Shown: piece after piece, positions 9,067 to 19,660 of the stretch
Numbering within the stretch: position 1 is the first letter of the stretch
Layout of the letters: every line of letters begins with the position of its first letter
From: Streptomyces albireticuli
GTDB taxonomy: Bacteria > Actinomycetota > Actinomycetes > Streptomycetales > Streptomycetaceae
Assembly: GCF_021228125.1 (NCBI RefSeq)
Contig: NZ_JAJQQS010000002.1
Coordinates: forward strand, 186,001 to 250,000
Direction of reading: 5' to 3'
Length of the DNA stretch: 64,000 nt
Translations under genes and position numbers: made by a program
The notes under the pieces: generated by a model
What the model was told of the DNA's origin: nothing
What the model saw: only the letters and a program-made list of their open reading frames with translations
Databases searched by the model: none

Positions 9067-11184
9067 ATGACCTGGTCGAGTGCGCTACGGAAGTCCGTTC
9101 GGGCCGGTCTCACGGTCGAGCGGACCACCCTGACGCCGCTCCTCGCCCTGCGCGGCACCTTCGGCGTCGCGATCGTGATCGGGCTGATGCTGTGGCTCGG
9201 GACGCCGAAGCTGGCGGTGTCGTCCGCGTTCGGCGCCTTCGCCGCGGGCGTGGCGACCTTCCAGCGGAGCTGGCGGCCCCGGCCGGTGCTGGCCCTCGCG
9301 GTGGCCGTCGGCCTCGCCGTCAGCACCTTCCTCGGCTACGTCGCCGCCGCCGACCACCTCGCCTTCGCCGTGCTGCTGGGCGTCTGGACGCTGCTGGCGG
9401 GCATGGCGTGGGCCATCGGCCCGGTGTCGGGCCTGGTCGCGACGCAGACGATCGCCGTCATGCTGGTCACCGTCACCCTGCCGACCTCGGTGTCCGGCGC
9501 CCTGCACCACGCCGGGCTGATCGCCTTCGGCGGGCTCGTCCAGGCCACGCTCATCGTGCTGCTGCCCATCAGACCCTGGGGCCTCCAGCGGGACGCGCTC
9601 GCCGACGCGCTGGCCGCGGAGGCCGACTACGCCCGCCGGCTCCGGCACGACCCGGTGGCCCGCTTCGACCCGCAGCCGCTGATGGACGCCCGCGAGGCCG
9701 CCGAGCTGACACCACGCCAGGCCCGCAGCCGGCCGCGGCAGCTGGGCGGGCCGCGCGGCGTCGCCGAGCGGATCAGGCCGGTGCTCGCCTCGCTCGCCGA
9801 CCCCGTGCTGGGCGCGCCCGCCGAGGGCCCCGAGCGCGACCGGGCGCGCGACCTGCTGGGCGCCGCGGCCTCCGTCCTCGACTCGGTGGCGCGCGCCATC
9901 CGCTGGGGCAGACCCGTGCGGCTCTCGCCCGAGGCCGTGGACACCCTGGAGGTGCCCGAGTCGGGGCCCGTACTCGACGGCGCCGCGCGCCGCTCCGCGC
10001 TCCGGCTCATCGCCCTGCTCGGCGACGCGGTCGAGGCCACCGACGAGCCCGTCCGCACCACCACCCCGCGCAATGGGGAGCCGAAGCGGGACGCCGGGAA
10101 GGAGCACCGGCACCTGCTGCGGCCCTCCGTGCCCCGGCTGGTGCCGGTCGCCCTGCGCGCGCTGCGCCGTGAGGCGCGCTGGTCCTCGCCGATCGGCCGG
10201 CACGGCGTGCGGACGGCGGTCGTCGCGCTGATCGGCTACGCCCTCGGCAGCGCACTCCCGCTGGGACACGGCTACTGGGTGCCGCTGACCTCGGTGATGG
10301 TGATGCGGCCCGACTTCGGGCAGACGTACTCGCGCGGCGTCGGCCGCTTCGTGGGCACCGTGGTCGGCGTGCTGATCGCCGGCGCCCTGATGGCCCTCTT
10401 CCACCCCGGCATCTGGGTGTGCGCGGCGCTGGCCGTGCTCTGCATCGGGCTGATGTACCTGCTGATGGGCACGGGTTACAGCGTGGCGTCGGCCTGCATC
10501 GCCGGCTACGTCGTCTTCCTGCTCGGCATCGCGGGCGAGGGCTGGTCGCAGACCGTGCAGGCGCGCGTGGCGCTCACCCTGCTGGGCGGGCTGCTCGCGA
10601 TGGCCGCGTACGCCCTCTTCCCCACCTGGGAGACGCCCCGGCTGCGGGACCGGCTGGCCGACTGGCTGGAGGCCAACGGGCGCTACTCCCTCGCCGTGCT
10701 CGGCGCGTTCGCCGAACCCGCCGAGTCCAGGCCGCGGCGGGTGCGCGAGGCGCTGCTCGACTCCCGGGCGGCGCGCACGGCCTGGGAGGATGTGGCCGCC
10801 CGCGCCCTCACCGAGCCCGTGCGCCACCGCGGCATCTCCCGTACCGCCGAGCGGGCGGCGGAGTCCGCGCTCGCGACGATGGGCCGGGCGACGATGCTGA
10901 TGGAGGCCCACCTCCCGGACCGCTCCACCGACCCGTCCAAAGGCGCCGCCGCCTTCGCCGACGCCCTCCGCACCGCCCTCCCCGACGCCGCCGCGGCCGT
11001 CCGCGAACGCCGCGAACCCGACTGGTCCGCCCCGCGCGCGGCCCTCGACGCGTGGCGGGCGGAGGCGGGCGACACGGGGGTGGCGGTGCGGGGTACGGAG
11101 CTGCTGATGGAGGCGCTGGGGGAACTGGCGACGGCGCTGTCCCCGGGGCCGGGGGGTCGGAACCGGGCGGCGCGGCGGCCGTAG
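9067..11184 (+). CDS. FUSC-family inner-membrane transporter
   Basis: A 705-residue membrane protein with two hydrophobic blocks. The first (residues about 20-165) holds five or six predicted membrane helices, the second (about 380-520) another five or six around GHGYWVPLTSVMVMRPDFGQTYSRGVGRF, the signature of FUSC/aromatic-acid-exporter proteins. A soluble segment lies between and a long soluble tail follows. This duplicated architecture is typical of aromatic acid or fusaric-acid-type exporters; the substrate is unknown. The ATG lacks a Shine-Dalgarno, while TAAGCT at 9055-9060 could be a -10 box, so a leaderless message is possible. It converges on a TetR gene across a strong hairpin. Confidence 0.85.
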   Translation: MTWSSALRKSVRAGLTVERTTLTPLLALRGTFGVAIVIGLMLWLGTPKLAVSSAFGAFAAGVATFQRSWRPRPVLALAVAVGLAVSTFLGYVAAADHLAFAVLLGVWTLLAGMAWAIGPVSGLVATQTIAVMLVTVTLPTSVSGALHHAGLIAFGGLVQATLIVLLPIRPWGLQRDALADALAAEADYARRLRHDPVARFDPQPLMDAREAAELTPRQARSRPRQLGGPRGVAERIRPVLASLADPVLGAPAEGPERDRARDLLGAAASVLDSVARAIRWGRPVRLSPEAVDTLEVPESGPVLDGAARRSALRLIALLGDAVEATDEPVRTTTPRNGEPKRDAGKEHRHLLRPSVPRLVPVALRALRREARWSSPIGRHGVRTAVVALIGYALGSALPLGHGYWVPLTSVMVMRPDFGQTYSRGVGRFVGTVVGVLIAGALMALFHPGIWVCAALAVLCIGLMYLLMGTGYSVASACIAGYVVFLLGIAGEGWSQTVQARVALTLLGGLLAMAAYALFPTWETPRLRDRLADWLEANGRYSLAVLGAFAEPAESRPRRVREALLDSRAARTAWEDVAARALTEPVRHRGISRTAERAAESALATMGRATMLMEAHLPDRSTDPSKGAAAFADALRTALPDAAAAVRERREPDWSAPRAALDAWRAEAGDTGVAVRGTELLMEALGELATALSPGPGGRNRAARRP

Positions 11185-11221
11185 CGGGTGGCTTTGTCCC
11201 CTCCCCGCCCCTTCCCGAATG

Positions 11222-11270
11222 TCCTCAAGCGCCGGACGGGCTGATTTTCAGCCTGTCCGGCGCTTGAGGA
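11222..11270. terminator. Large near-perfect hairpin between convergent genes
   Basis: Two 23-base arms (TCCTCAAGCGCCGGACGGGC at the left start) flank a TTT loop with one internal G-T mismatch. It sits in the gap where the FUSC and TetR genes converge, so it can end transcription from both sides. A close relative occurs at 15977-16023, again between convergent genes, with shared flanks (GCCCCTTCCCGAATG before, GACACCGCGCG after). Confidence 0.85.
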
Positions 11271-11432
11271 CACCGCGCGGAGCGCGGAACGGGGGTCCGG
11301 GGGCTTGCCCCCCGCCACGCGGCGGAGCCGCACATCGGAAGCAGCGGGAAGGGGCGGGGTGGGGACGAAGCCCCGCGCAGCGGCACCCCCCACCCGCGCA
11401 CCCCCCACCCGCGCATCCTCCGCCCCGCCCCC

Positions 11433-12035
11433 TCACCGCACCCCGAACAGCCGATCCAGATGCCCCGCCACCAACCCCAGCGCCTCCTCCGCCGACCAGA
11501 CCTCCAGCACCGCGTAACTCGCCAACCCGTCCACCAGCGCGATCAGCAACGCCGCCTCCACCTCCGGATCCCGGTCCGCCGCCACCTCCCCGCGCGCCTG
11601 CCCCTCCCGCACCTGCCCCGCGAAGAACGCCCGCAGCCCCGGTACGCCCTCCTTCGCGTGGCGGCGCAGCCGTTCGTCGTGGACGGCCCGGACGAAGTAC
11701 GCGATCTGCACGAGATGGCCCGTACGGCTTTTGTCGTCCAGCGGGAGCATCTCCCGCACCGACCCCAGCAGGACGTCGCGCGGCGACGGCTCCCCGGAGA
11801 GCCCCCGCAGGCGTTCGCCGACGCGCCGCGCGGCGAGGTCGCTGATGTGCTCCAGGGCGAAGACGAGCATGTCGTCCTTGCTGGCGAAGTAGTGCTGGAG
11901 CTGGCCCAGCGAGATGCCCGCCTCCGCCGCGACGTCCCGCAGGCTCGCGCCGTCGAGCCCCCGCGCGCAGGCGATCCGCCAGAGCGCCTCCGCGATCCGG
12001 GCGCGGCGCTCCTCGTGGTCCACGCGCTTCGGCAC
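11433..12035 (-). CDS. TetR-family transcriptional regulator
   Basis: A 200-residue regulator. The N-terminal helix-turn-helix reads ARGLDGASLRDVAAEAGISLGQLQHYFASKDDML (residues 24-57), the canonical TetR domain, followed by an all-helical ligand-binding domain with GHLVQIAYFVRAVHDERLR. The start is ATG at 12035, just inside a spaced inverted repeat in the 84-base gap to the divergent PH-domain genes, so autoregulation and control of those genes are both likely. The ligand is unknown; BetI/LmrA-like relatives are possible. Confidence 0.87.
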   Translation of the reverse strand: MPKRVDHEERRARIAEALWRIACARGLDGASLRDVAAEAGISLGQLQHYFASKDDMLVFALEHISDLAARRVGERLRGLSGEPSPRDVLLGSVREMLPLDDKSRTGHLVQIAYFVRAVHDERLRRHAKEGVPGLRAFFAGQVREGQARGEVAADRDPEVEAALLIALVDGLASYAVLEVWSAEEALGLVAGHLDRLFGVR

Positions 12036-12053
12036 GCCGGTCCCTCCGTTTCA

Positions 12054-12102
12054 CAAGTCGTCTGTATTGCTATAGCTTAGCGCCGCCAATACAACTGACT
12101 TG
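12054..12102. promoter_or_regulatory. Inverted repeat in TetR/PH-domain divergent promoter
   Basis: Arms CAAGTCGTCTGTATTG (12054-12069) and CAATACAACTGACTTG (12087-12102) match at 13 of 16 positions around a 17-base centre that contains an AT-rich CTATAGCTTAG. The arms lie in the only AT-rich stretch nearby and between divergent starts, which is the usual place for a TetR operator. Confidence 0.7.
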
Positions 12103-12119
12103 GAAAAGAATCGGGGGCA

Positions 12120-12650
12120 GTGATGGCCGCACACCGGCACCACCCACAGGCCGGGCTCCGGCCGCCGCGCCACGCGGCCGACCCCCGCGCCCGCCGCTGG
12201 TGGACCGTCCAGGCCCTGCTCACCCTCAGCGGCCCCTTGCTGCTCACCGCCGTCGCGCTGTTCGTCCTGTCCCTGCTCTTCTTCCCCGGCGCCCTGCCCT
12301 GGCTCGGCCCCCTGCTGCTCGTCGTCCTCGTGCTGCCCGCCCTCGGCTACCTCCTGGCCATGCCGCGCCTGCGGTACCGCGTCCACGCCTGGGAGCTGGG
12401 CGGGTCCGCGGTGTACGCGGCGAGCGGCTGGTGCCGGCACCGGCGCCGGATCGCCCCGCTCTCCCGCGTCCAGACCGTCGACACCACGCGCGGCCCCCTC
12501 CAGCGGGCCTTCGGCCTCGCCACGGTCACCGTCACCACCGCCTCCACGGCCGGCGCCGTGAAGATCTCCGGCCTGTCCGACGCCGACGCCCGGCTGCTGG
12601 CCGAGCGCGTCGCCGACGCCGCCCGCCTGATCCCGGGGGACGCCTCGTGA
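12120..12650 (+). CDS. Bacterial PH-domain membrane protein (YdbS-like)
   Basis: A 176-residue protein with two membrane helices (about residues 25-80: LLTLSGPLLLTAVALFVLSLLFF and GPLLLVVLVLPALGYLLA) followed by a bacterial pleckstrin-homology fold. The YRVHAWELGGSAVYAASGW, LSRVQTVDTTRGPLQRAFGLATVTV run is typical of YdbS/DUF304. Pairs of YdbS and YdbT are widespread and of unclear function, with a suggested role in envelope stress. The first codons are GTG-ATG; either could start. The stop overlaps the GTG of the next gene. Confidence 0.85.
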   Translation: MMAAHRHHPQAGLRPPRHAADPRARRWWTVQALLTLSGPLLLTAVALFVLSLLFFPGALPWLGPLLLVVLVLPALGYLLAMPRLRYRVHAWELGGSAVYAASGWCRHRRRIAPLSRVQTVDTTRGPLQRAFGLATVTVTTASTAGAVKISGLSDADARLLAERVADAARLIPGDAS

Positions 12651-14164
12651 GCACGCCCTGGCGCACCCTCGACCCCCGGACCGTCCTCGTCCACTGCGCC
12701 TGGCTGGGCGCGCCCCTCGGCTCGCTCGCCCTCACCGCCCTCGCCACCGGCGGCCGTCCGGGCGCCCGCGCCTGGATCACCCTCGGCGTCGTCGGCGCGG
12801 TCTTCGCGTGCCTCACCACCGCGGGCCTGATCAGCTGGCGGCGCACCCGCTACCGCGTCACCGCCGACTCCTTCGAGCTCAGCAGCGGCCTGTTCACCCG
12901 CGGCCTGCGCGCGATACCCCTGCACCGCGTCCGCACCGTCGACCTCACCGCCAACCCCGTCCAGCGCCTGCTCGGCCTCGCCGTGCTGCGCGCCGGGACC
13001 GGCGGCCACGGCGGCGAGCTGTCCCTGGACGCCCTGGCCCGCCCCGAGGCGGTACGGCTGCGGGCCGAGCTCCTCGCCCGCGCCGGGGCCCACGACGCCG
13101 CCGAACCCCTCCTCGCGACCGCCGATCTCCGCCGGCTGCGCTACGCCCCCCTCACGTTCTGGGTCTTCGGCGGCGTCCTCGCCACCGCCGGCGCGCTCTG
13201 GCGGGTCCTCGACGGCATCGGCGTCGAACCCTGGCGGATCGGCCCCGTACGCCGGGCCTTCCAGGAGTTCGGCCACAGCGCGCTGTGGCTCACCGTCCCG
13301 CTCGCCCTCCTCGCCGTCACCCTCCTCGGCGTCGTCGGCGCCGTGGCGCTGTACGCCGAGAACTGGTGGAACTACCGCCTGGAGTGGACCGACGCCGACA
13401 CGCTGCGCGTCCGCCGGGGCCTGTTCACCACCCGATCCGTCTCCGTCGAACGCGCCCGGCTGCGCGGCGTGACCCTGCGCGAACCGCTGCTGCTGCGCAT
13501 GGGCGGCGGCGCCTCCGTACGGGCGGTGGCGGGTGGTCTCGGCGACCGGGAGGAGAACCGCCGGCGGAGCGTCGTCCTGCCGCCGGCTCCTCGCGCGCAG
13601 GCGCTGCGGGTGTGCGCGGGCGTGCTCGGCACGGACGGCGGGGCGGACGACCCCGGGGCGTTCGGCCGGTCCGGCGAGGCCCTGGACGCGGACGCGCTGC
13701 GGCCCCACCCGCGCGCGGCCCTCCGCCGGCGGGTGGTGCGCGCCCTCGCCTGGGCCGTCGCGCTGCCCACGGCGGCGCTCGCCGTCCTCGGGTGGCTGCT
13801 CACGCCCGTCCTGCTGTACTGCGCGGCGGGCTACGCGCTGTCGGCCGCGCCGCTCGCGTACGCCCTGGCCCGGGACGCCCACCGCGGCCTCGGGCACGGG
13901 GTGCGGGGCCGCCACCTGGTCGTACGGTCGGGCACCTTCGGCCGGGAGACCACGGTCCTGGAGCGGCGGGCGGTCCAGGCGTGGACGTTCACGGACACCC
14001 CCTTCGGCCGCCGGAACGGGCTCGTCACCGCGACGGCGGCCGTCGCCGGGGGAGAGGACGGATACCGCATTCGGGATATGTCGGCGGAGGAGGCGGCAGT
14101 CTTCGTGGACAGGGCAACTCCGGGCATCCTGGCGGAATTTCTCGCTCATCCGTCCACCCGTTGA
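12647..14164 (+). CDS. PH-domain membrane protein, YdbT-like, three PH units
   Basis: A 505-residue partner of the preceding gene. Three PH-like units follow membrane helix pairs: one around RYRVTADSFELSSGLFTRGLRAIPLHRVRTVDLTANPVQRLLGLA (residues 65-115), a second around LEWTDADTLRVRRGLFTTRSVSVERARLRGVTL, and a third around GRHLVVRSGTFGRETTVLERRAVQAWTF. Helices occur near residues 20-60, 180-205, 215-245 and 365-410. GTG at 12647 overlaps the previous stop (GTGA), so the two are coupled. Both sit behind the TetR/PH inverted repeat. Confidence 0.85.
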   Translation: MSTPWRTLDPRTVLVHCAWLGAPLGSLALTALATGGRPGARAWITLGVVGAVFACLTTAGLISWRRTRYRVTADSFELSSGLFTRGLRAIPLHRVRTVDLTANPVQRLLGLAVLRAGTGGHGGELSLDALARPEAVRLRAELLARAGAHDAAEPLLATADLRRLRYAPLTFWVFGGVLATAGALWRVLDGIGVEPWRIGPVRRAFQEFGHSALWLTVPLALLAVTLLGVVGAVALYAENWWNYRLEWTDADTLRVRRGLFTTRSVSVERARLRGVTLREPLLLRMGGGASVRAVAGGLGDREENRRRSVVLPPAPRAQALRVCAGVLGTDGGADDPGAFGRSGEALDADALRPHPRAALRRRVVRALAWAVALPTAALAVLGWLLTPVLLYCAAGYALSAAPLAYALARDAHRGLGHGVRGRHLVVRSGTFGRETTVLERRAVQAWTFTDTPFGRRNGLVTATAAVAGGEDGYRIRDMSAEEAAVFVDRATPGILAEFLAHPSTR

Positions 14165-14246
14165 AGATTTTTTCCCACTTCTCGTTATCCCGCGTACCCT
14201 CTCGCGTCTCCCATGTGTCGGACCGAACGGAATGAGGTGGCGGAGC

Positions 14247-15929
14247 GTGAAGAGTGAGAACGTGGCCGTGGTCGAGGCGGCGCGAGCCGGGGACCCGGCG
14301 GCGCAGGATCAGCTCGTCGCCGCCTACCTGCCACTCGTCTACAACATCGTGGGGCGGGCGCTGAACGGCCACGCCGACGTCGACGACGTGGTGCAGGAGA
14401 CCATGCTCCGGGTCATCAACGGCCTGGAGGAGCTGCGCGACCCCGCGCGCTTCCGCTCCTGGCTCGTCGCCGTCACCACCAACCAGATACGCAGCCACTG
14501 GCGGGACCGCCCCGAGGCACCCGTCAGTGGCCTTCAGGAGGCCGCCGAGGTCCCCGACCCCCGCGCGGACTTCGTCGACCTGACCATCGTCCGCCTCGGC
14601 CTCCAGGGGCAGCGCAAGGAGGTCGCCGAGGCCACCCGCTGGCTCGACGAGGGCGAGCGGACCGTCCTGTCCCTGTGGTGGCTGGAGGCCGCCGGCGAGC
14701 TCACCCGCGCCGAGGTCGCCGCCGCCCTGGAGCTGTCCGCCGCGCACACGGCCGTCCGCGTGCAGCGCACCAAGGAGCAGCTCGACACCGCCCGCGGGAT
14801 CGTACGGGCCCTCGCCGCCGCCCCGCGTTGCCGGGAGCTCGCCGAGCTCACCGCCCCCTGGGACGGGGTCCCGTCCGCCCTGTGGCGCAAGCGCGTCGCC
14901 CGCCACGCGCGCGGCTGCGCCGCCTGCGGTGGGGCCTGGTCGGCGCTGGTGCCCGCGGAGGGCCTCCTCGTCGGCCTCGGCCTGGTGCCGGTCACCGGCG
15001 CGCTGCTGGGCTGGTGGGGCGGCGGCGCGGTGGTCGCCACGGACGCCATGGCCCCCACCGCCGCCACGACGGCCGTGCCCTCCGCGGCGGGCGCCGGGCG
15101 CCGGCGTACGGGCGCGGGCGACGGAACGGCCCGCGGCCGCGGCCACCGCGCGCGACGGCCACGCACGGCCGGGCGGGTCGCGGTCGGCGCGGCCGCGCTG
15201 GCCCTCCTGGGCGGCGGGGTGGTGGGCGGTATGGAGCTCTTCACCGGCTCCCCGGACGGCGAGGACCGGCCGGTGAAGGCCGGCGAGGAACTGCCCGGCC
15301 GGGTCGGGCCGCTGGGCGCCGAGGGGTCGGCGCTGCCGTCCCCGACGTCCGCCTCGGCGAGCGCGTCCGCGAGTGCGAGCGCCTCCGCCTCGGCGAGCGC
15401 GTCCTCCTCCGCCTCCGCCTCCGCGAGCGCGTCCCCGAGCGGCTCCCCGGCCTCCCCGTCGCCGAAGGCGGACCCCACGACGGAGTCCGCCGCGCCCAAG
15501 AAGTCCAAGGCCCCGTCCGGCGGCCAGGGCCGTGGCGTCACGGGCGGCGGTGGCCTCGCCCAGCAGGTCACGTCCCTCGTCAACACCGAACGCGCCAAGG
15601 CCGGCTGCGGCCCCCTCACCCAGAACAGCCTGCTCGACGCCGCCGCGCAGGGCCACTCCGACGACATGGCTGCCCGCAAGTTCTTCGACCACACCAACCC
15701 GGACGGCGCGGGCCCGGGGGAGCGGGTGACGGCCGCGGGGTACCGCTGGAGCACGTACGGGGAGAACATCGCGTACGGGCAGCGGACCGCGGCGTCCGTG
15801 ATGGATTCCTGGATGCACAGTGACGGGCACCGGAAGAACATCCTGAACTGCTCGTTCAAGGAGATCGGGGTGGGCGTGAACCACGCGCCGGGCGGACCGC
15901 GGTGGACGCAGGTGTTCGGGGCGCGGTGA
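14247..15929 (+). CDS. ECF-type sigma factor fused to zinc finger, membrane helix and CAP/SCP domain
   Basis: A single 560-residue polypeptide. Region 2 of an ECF sigma factor is at about 20-90 (DQLVAAYLPLVYNIVGRAL, DVDDVVQETMLRVINGL, RFRSWLVAVTTNQIRSHWRD) and region 4 at about 128-185 (LTRAEVAAALELSAAHTAVRVQRTKEQL). A zinc-finger-like H-x3-C-x2-C follows (His220, Cys224, Cys227) as in anti-sigma domains, then hydrophobic stretches at 238-262 and 310-332, a Ser/Ala repeat linker (about 365-400) and a C-terminal CAP domain (about 435-560) with HSDDMAARKFFDHTNPDG, YGENIAYG and SWMHSDGHRKNIL. GTG at 14247 is preferred because GAGGTGG lies six bases upstream. No stop or frameshift separates the parts. 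A membrane-tethered sigma factor sensing through an extracellular domain is inference. Confidence 0.85.
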   Translation: MKSENVAVVEAARAGDPAAQDQLVAAYLPLVYNIVGRALNGHADVDDVVQETMLRVINGLEELRDPARFRSWLVAVTTNQIRSHWRDRPEAPVSGLQEAAEVPDPRADFVDLTIVRLGLQGQRKEVAEATRWLDEGERTVLSLWWLEAAGELTRAEVAAALELSAAHTAVRVQRTKEQLDTARGIVRALAAAPRCRELAELTAPWDGVPSALWRKRVARHARGCAACGGAWSALVPAEGLLVGLGLVPVTGALLGWWGGGAVVATDAMAPTAATTAVPSAAGAGRRRTGAGDGTARGRGHRARRPRTAGRVAVGAAALALLGGGVVGGMELFTGSPDGEDRPVKAGEELPGRVGPLGAEGSALPSPTSASASASASASASASASASSSASASASASPSGSPASPSPKADPTTESAAPKKSKAPSGGQGRGVTGGGGLAQQVTSLVNTERAKAGCGPLTQNSLLDAAAQGHSDDMAARKFFDHTNPDGAGPGERVTAAGYRWSTYGENIAYGQRTAASVMDSWMHSDGHRKNILNCSFKEIGVGVNHAPGGPRWTQVFGAR

Positions 15930-15976
15930 AGGTGCCGTGCCGGCCGCTCTTCCCCTACCCGCCCCTTCCCGAATGC

Positions 15977-16023
15977 CCTCAATCGCCGGACGGGCTGATT
16001 TTCAGCCCGTCCGGCGATTGAGG
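15977..16023. terminator. Perfect 22-bp hairpin between convergent genes
   Basis: Arms beginning CCTCAATCGCCGGACGGGCT pair perfectly over 22 bases around a TTT loop. The sigma-CAP gene and sdhB converge on it. It differs from the 11222-11270 hairpin by paired changes (AAGCG to AATCG in one arm and the matching change in the other), so the stem is kept by compensation. A second GC hairpin (GGGGGC...GCCCCC) follows near 16045-16070. Confidence 0.87.
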
Positions 16024-16104
16024 ACACCGCGCGAAGCGCGGAAAGGGGGCCCGGGGGCGAAGCCCCCGGGAAGGGACGGGTAGGGGAAAAGGCCTCCGCA
16101 GGGG

Positions 16105-16874
16105 CTACGCGCCGCGCCCGCCCCGCCCGCCACGCCCACCCCGCAGCGACGCCCGCAAGAACTCCCGGTTCATCGTCGCGATCGACTGCAGAGGAATCCC
16201 CTTCGGGCAAGCCGTCGCACACTCCCCCGTGTTCGTGCACCCCCCGAACCCTTCCGCGTCCATCGCCCCCACCATGTCCAGCACCCGCGACTCCCGCTCC
16301 GGCCCGCCCTGCGGCAGCACGTTCAGGTGTACGACCTTCGCCGACGTGAAGAGCATCGCCGACCCGTTCGGGCAGGCCGCCACACACGCCCCGCACCCGA
16401 TGCACTCGGCGTGTTCGAAGGCCAGGTCGGCCACGGGCTTGGGTACGGGCGTCGCGTGGGCCTCGGGCGCGGAGCCCGTGGGGACGGAGACATAGCCGCC
16501 GGAGCCGATCACGCGGTCGAACGCGGACCGGTCCACGACCAGGTCCTTCACGACGGGGAACGCCGCCGCCCGCCACGGCTCGACGTCGATGGTGTCGCCG
16601 TCCGCGAAGTGCCGCATGTGCAGCTGACAGGTGGTGGTCCGCTCCGGGCCGTGCGCCCGGCCGTTGATGACCATGCCGCAGGCGCCGCAGATGCCCTCGC
16701 GGCAGTCGTGGTCGAAGGCGACGGGCTCGTCGCCGGCGAGGATCAGCTCCTCGTTGAGGTGGTCGAGCATCTCCAGGAAGGACATGTCCTCGCTGATGCC
16801 GGTGACCTCGTAGGAGGTCATGGCGCCCGCCGCGTCGGCGGCGCGCTGGCGCCAGATGCGCAGGGTGAGCTTCA

Positions 16875-16875
<1 letters not shown>
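16105..16875 (-). CDS. sdhB: Succinate dehydrogenase/fumarate reductase iron-sulfur subunit
   Basis: A 256-residue electron-transfer subunit. The N-terminal ferredoxin domain carries the 2Fe-2S ligands [10 protein letters not shown] (residues about 60-70) and a fourth Cys in CQLHM; the C-terminal domain has two cluster motifs, [14 protein letters not shown] and [14 protein letters not shown], for the 4Fe-4S and 3Fe-4S centres. The second motif has TxxxC spacing typical of this B subunit. It passes electrons from SdhA FAD to the membrane quinone subunit. ATG shares one base with the sdhA stop (TAATG). Confidence 0.92.
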
Positions 16876-18866
<1,991 letters not shown>

Positions 18867-18867
18867 C

Positions 18868-19572
18868 TCAGCTCACGGCTCCAGTCATGACTCCCACGGG
18901 TACGGCGATGAAGCCGCAGGTCAGCAGTAGTGCCAGGGCGTTGGCGAGGGCCTTGAACAGACGGTCGCGGCGCGGGGAGTTCGCGCCCAGCGTCTGCGCG
19001 GCGCTCCAGAAGCCGTGCCGGATGTGCAGCCCGAGGGCCAGCATCGCCACGATGTACAGGGCGGTGACGGGCGGCCGGTCGAAGGACGCGACGAGGTTCT
19101 CGTACGGGCGGCCCTCCTCGGCGTTGGGGTTCACCGTGAGGGTGGTGAGGTCGAGGATGTGCCAGACGATGAAGAGCCCGAGGATCACGCCGCCCCAGCG
19201 CATCGTGCGGGTCGCGTAGCTCGCCCGGCGCCGGGTGTGCGCGTACTTGGCCGGCCGGGCGGCGAGGTCGCGGCGGCTCAGCTGGAACGCGGCCACGCCG
19301 TGCAGCACCACCGCCGCGCTCAGGGCCACCCGGGCGATCCACAGGAACCACTTGTGGTGCAGGAAGGGCTCGCCGATGGTGCGGATCCAGGCCCCGTAGT
19401 GGTTGAACTCCCCGGCCCCGAAGAACACCTTCAGGTTGCCCAGCATGTGGGCGACCAGGTACGCCAGCATGATCACGCCGGTGACCGCCATGACCGCCTT
19501 CTTGCCGACGGTCGAGCGCCACACGGAGCCGATGAGGGACGGAGGCCGTTCCGTCCGGGTCGCCAGTGCCAT
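18868..19572 (-). CDS. sdhC: Succinate dehydrogenase cytochrome b558-type membrane subunit
   Basis: A 234-residue membrane anchor with five helices, among them [63 protein letters not shown] and [18 protein letters not shown]. His residues in helix ends (VAHMLGN, WHILDL, LHIRHG) are the expected haem ligands. It anchors SdhAB and reduces quinone. I chose ATG at 19572 ([10 protein letters not shown]); a TTG at 19611 would add 13 residues but runs towards the divergent LysR operator. No strong ribosome site precedes either start. Confidence 0.88.
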   Translation of the reverse strand: MALATRTERPPSLIGSVWRSTVGKKAVMAVTGVIMLAYLVAHMLGNLKVFFGAGEFNHYGAWIRTIGEPFLHHKWFLWIARVALSAAVVLHGVAAFQLSRRDLAARPAKYAHTRRRASYATRTMRWGGVILGLFIVWHILDLTTLTVNPNAEEGRPYENLVASFDRPPVTALYIVAMLALGLHIRHGFWSAAQTLGANSPRRDRLFKALANALALLLTCGFIAVPVGVMTGAVS

Positions 19573-19632
19573 GGGACACGACGCTAGGACCGCGAGGTTC
19601 GATCCGTCCAAGACATGGTCGAGCTGGTTTCG

Positions 19633-19650
19633 ATAGGAAATGCCTATATA
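19633..19650. promoter_or_regulatory. LysR-type operator and promoter for lysR/sdhC
   Basis: ATAGG-AAATG-CCTAT (19633-19647) is a T-N11-A palindrome (T19634, A19646), the classic LysR-family recognition form. TATATA at 19645-19650 is a plausible -10 box that places transcription start near the LysR GTG at 19661, suggesting a leaderless message. The ATG at 19640 falls inside the operator, which argues against it as the protein start. Confidence 0.65.
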
Positions 19651-19660
19651 CGATGCTCGG

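Noticed and set aside
9085..10911. 608-residue minus-strand frame opposite the FUSC gene
   Set aside because: Composition is typical high-GC shadow (His, Gln, Arg, Gly); the plus strand shows membrane helices and the FUSC signature.
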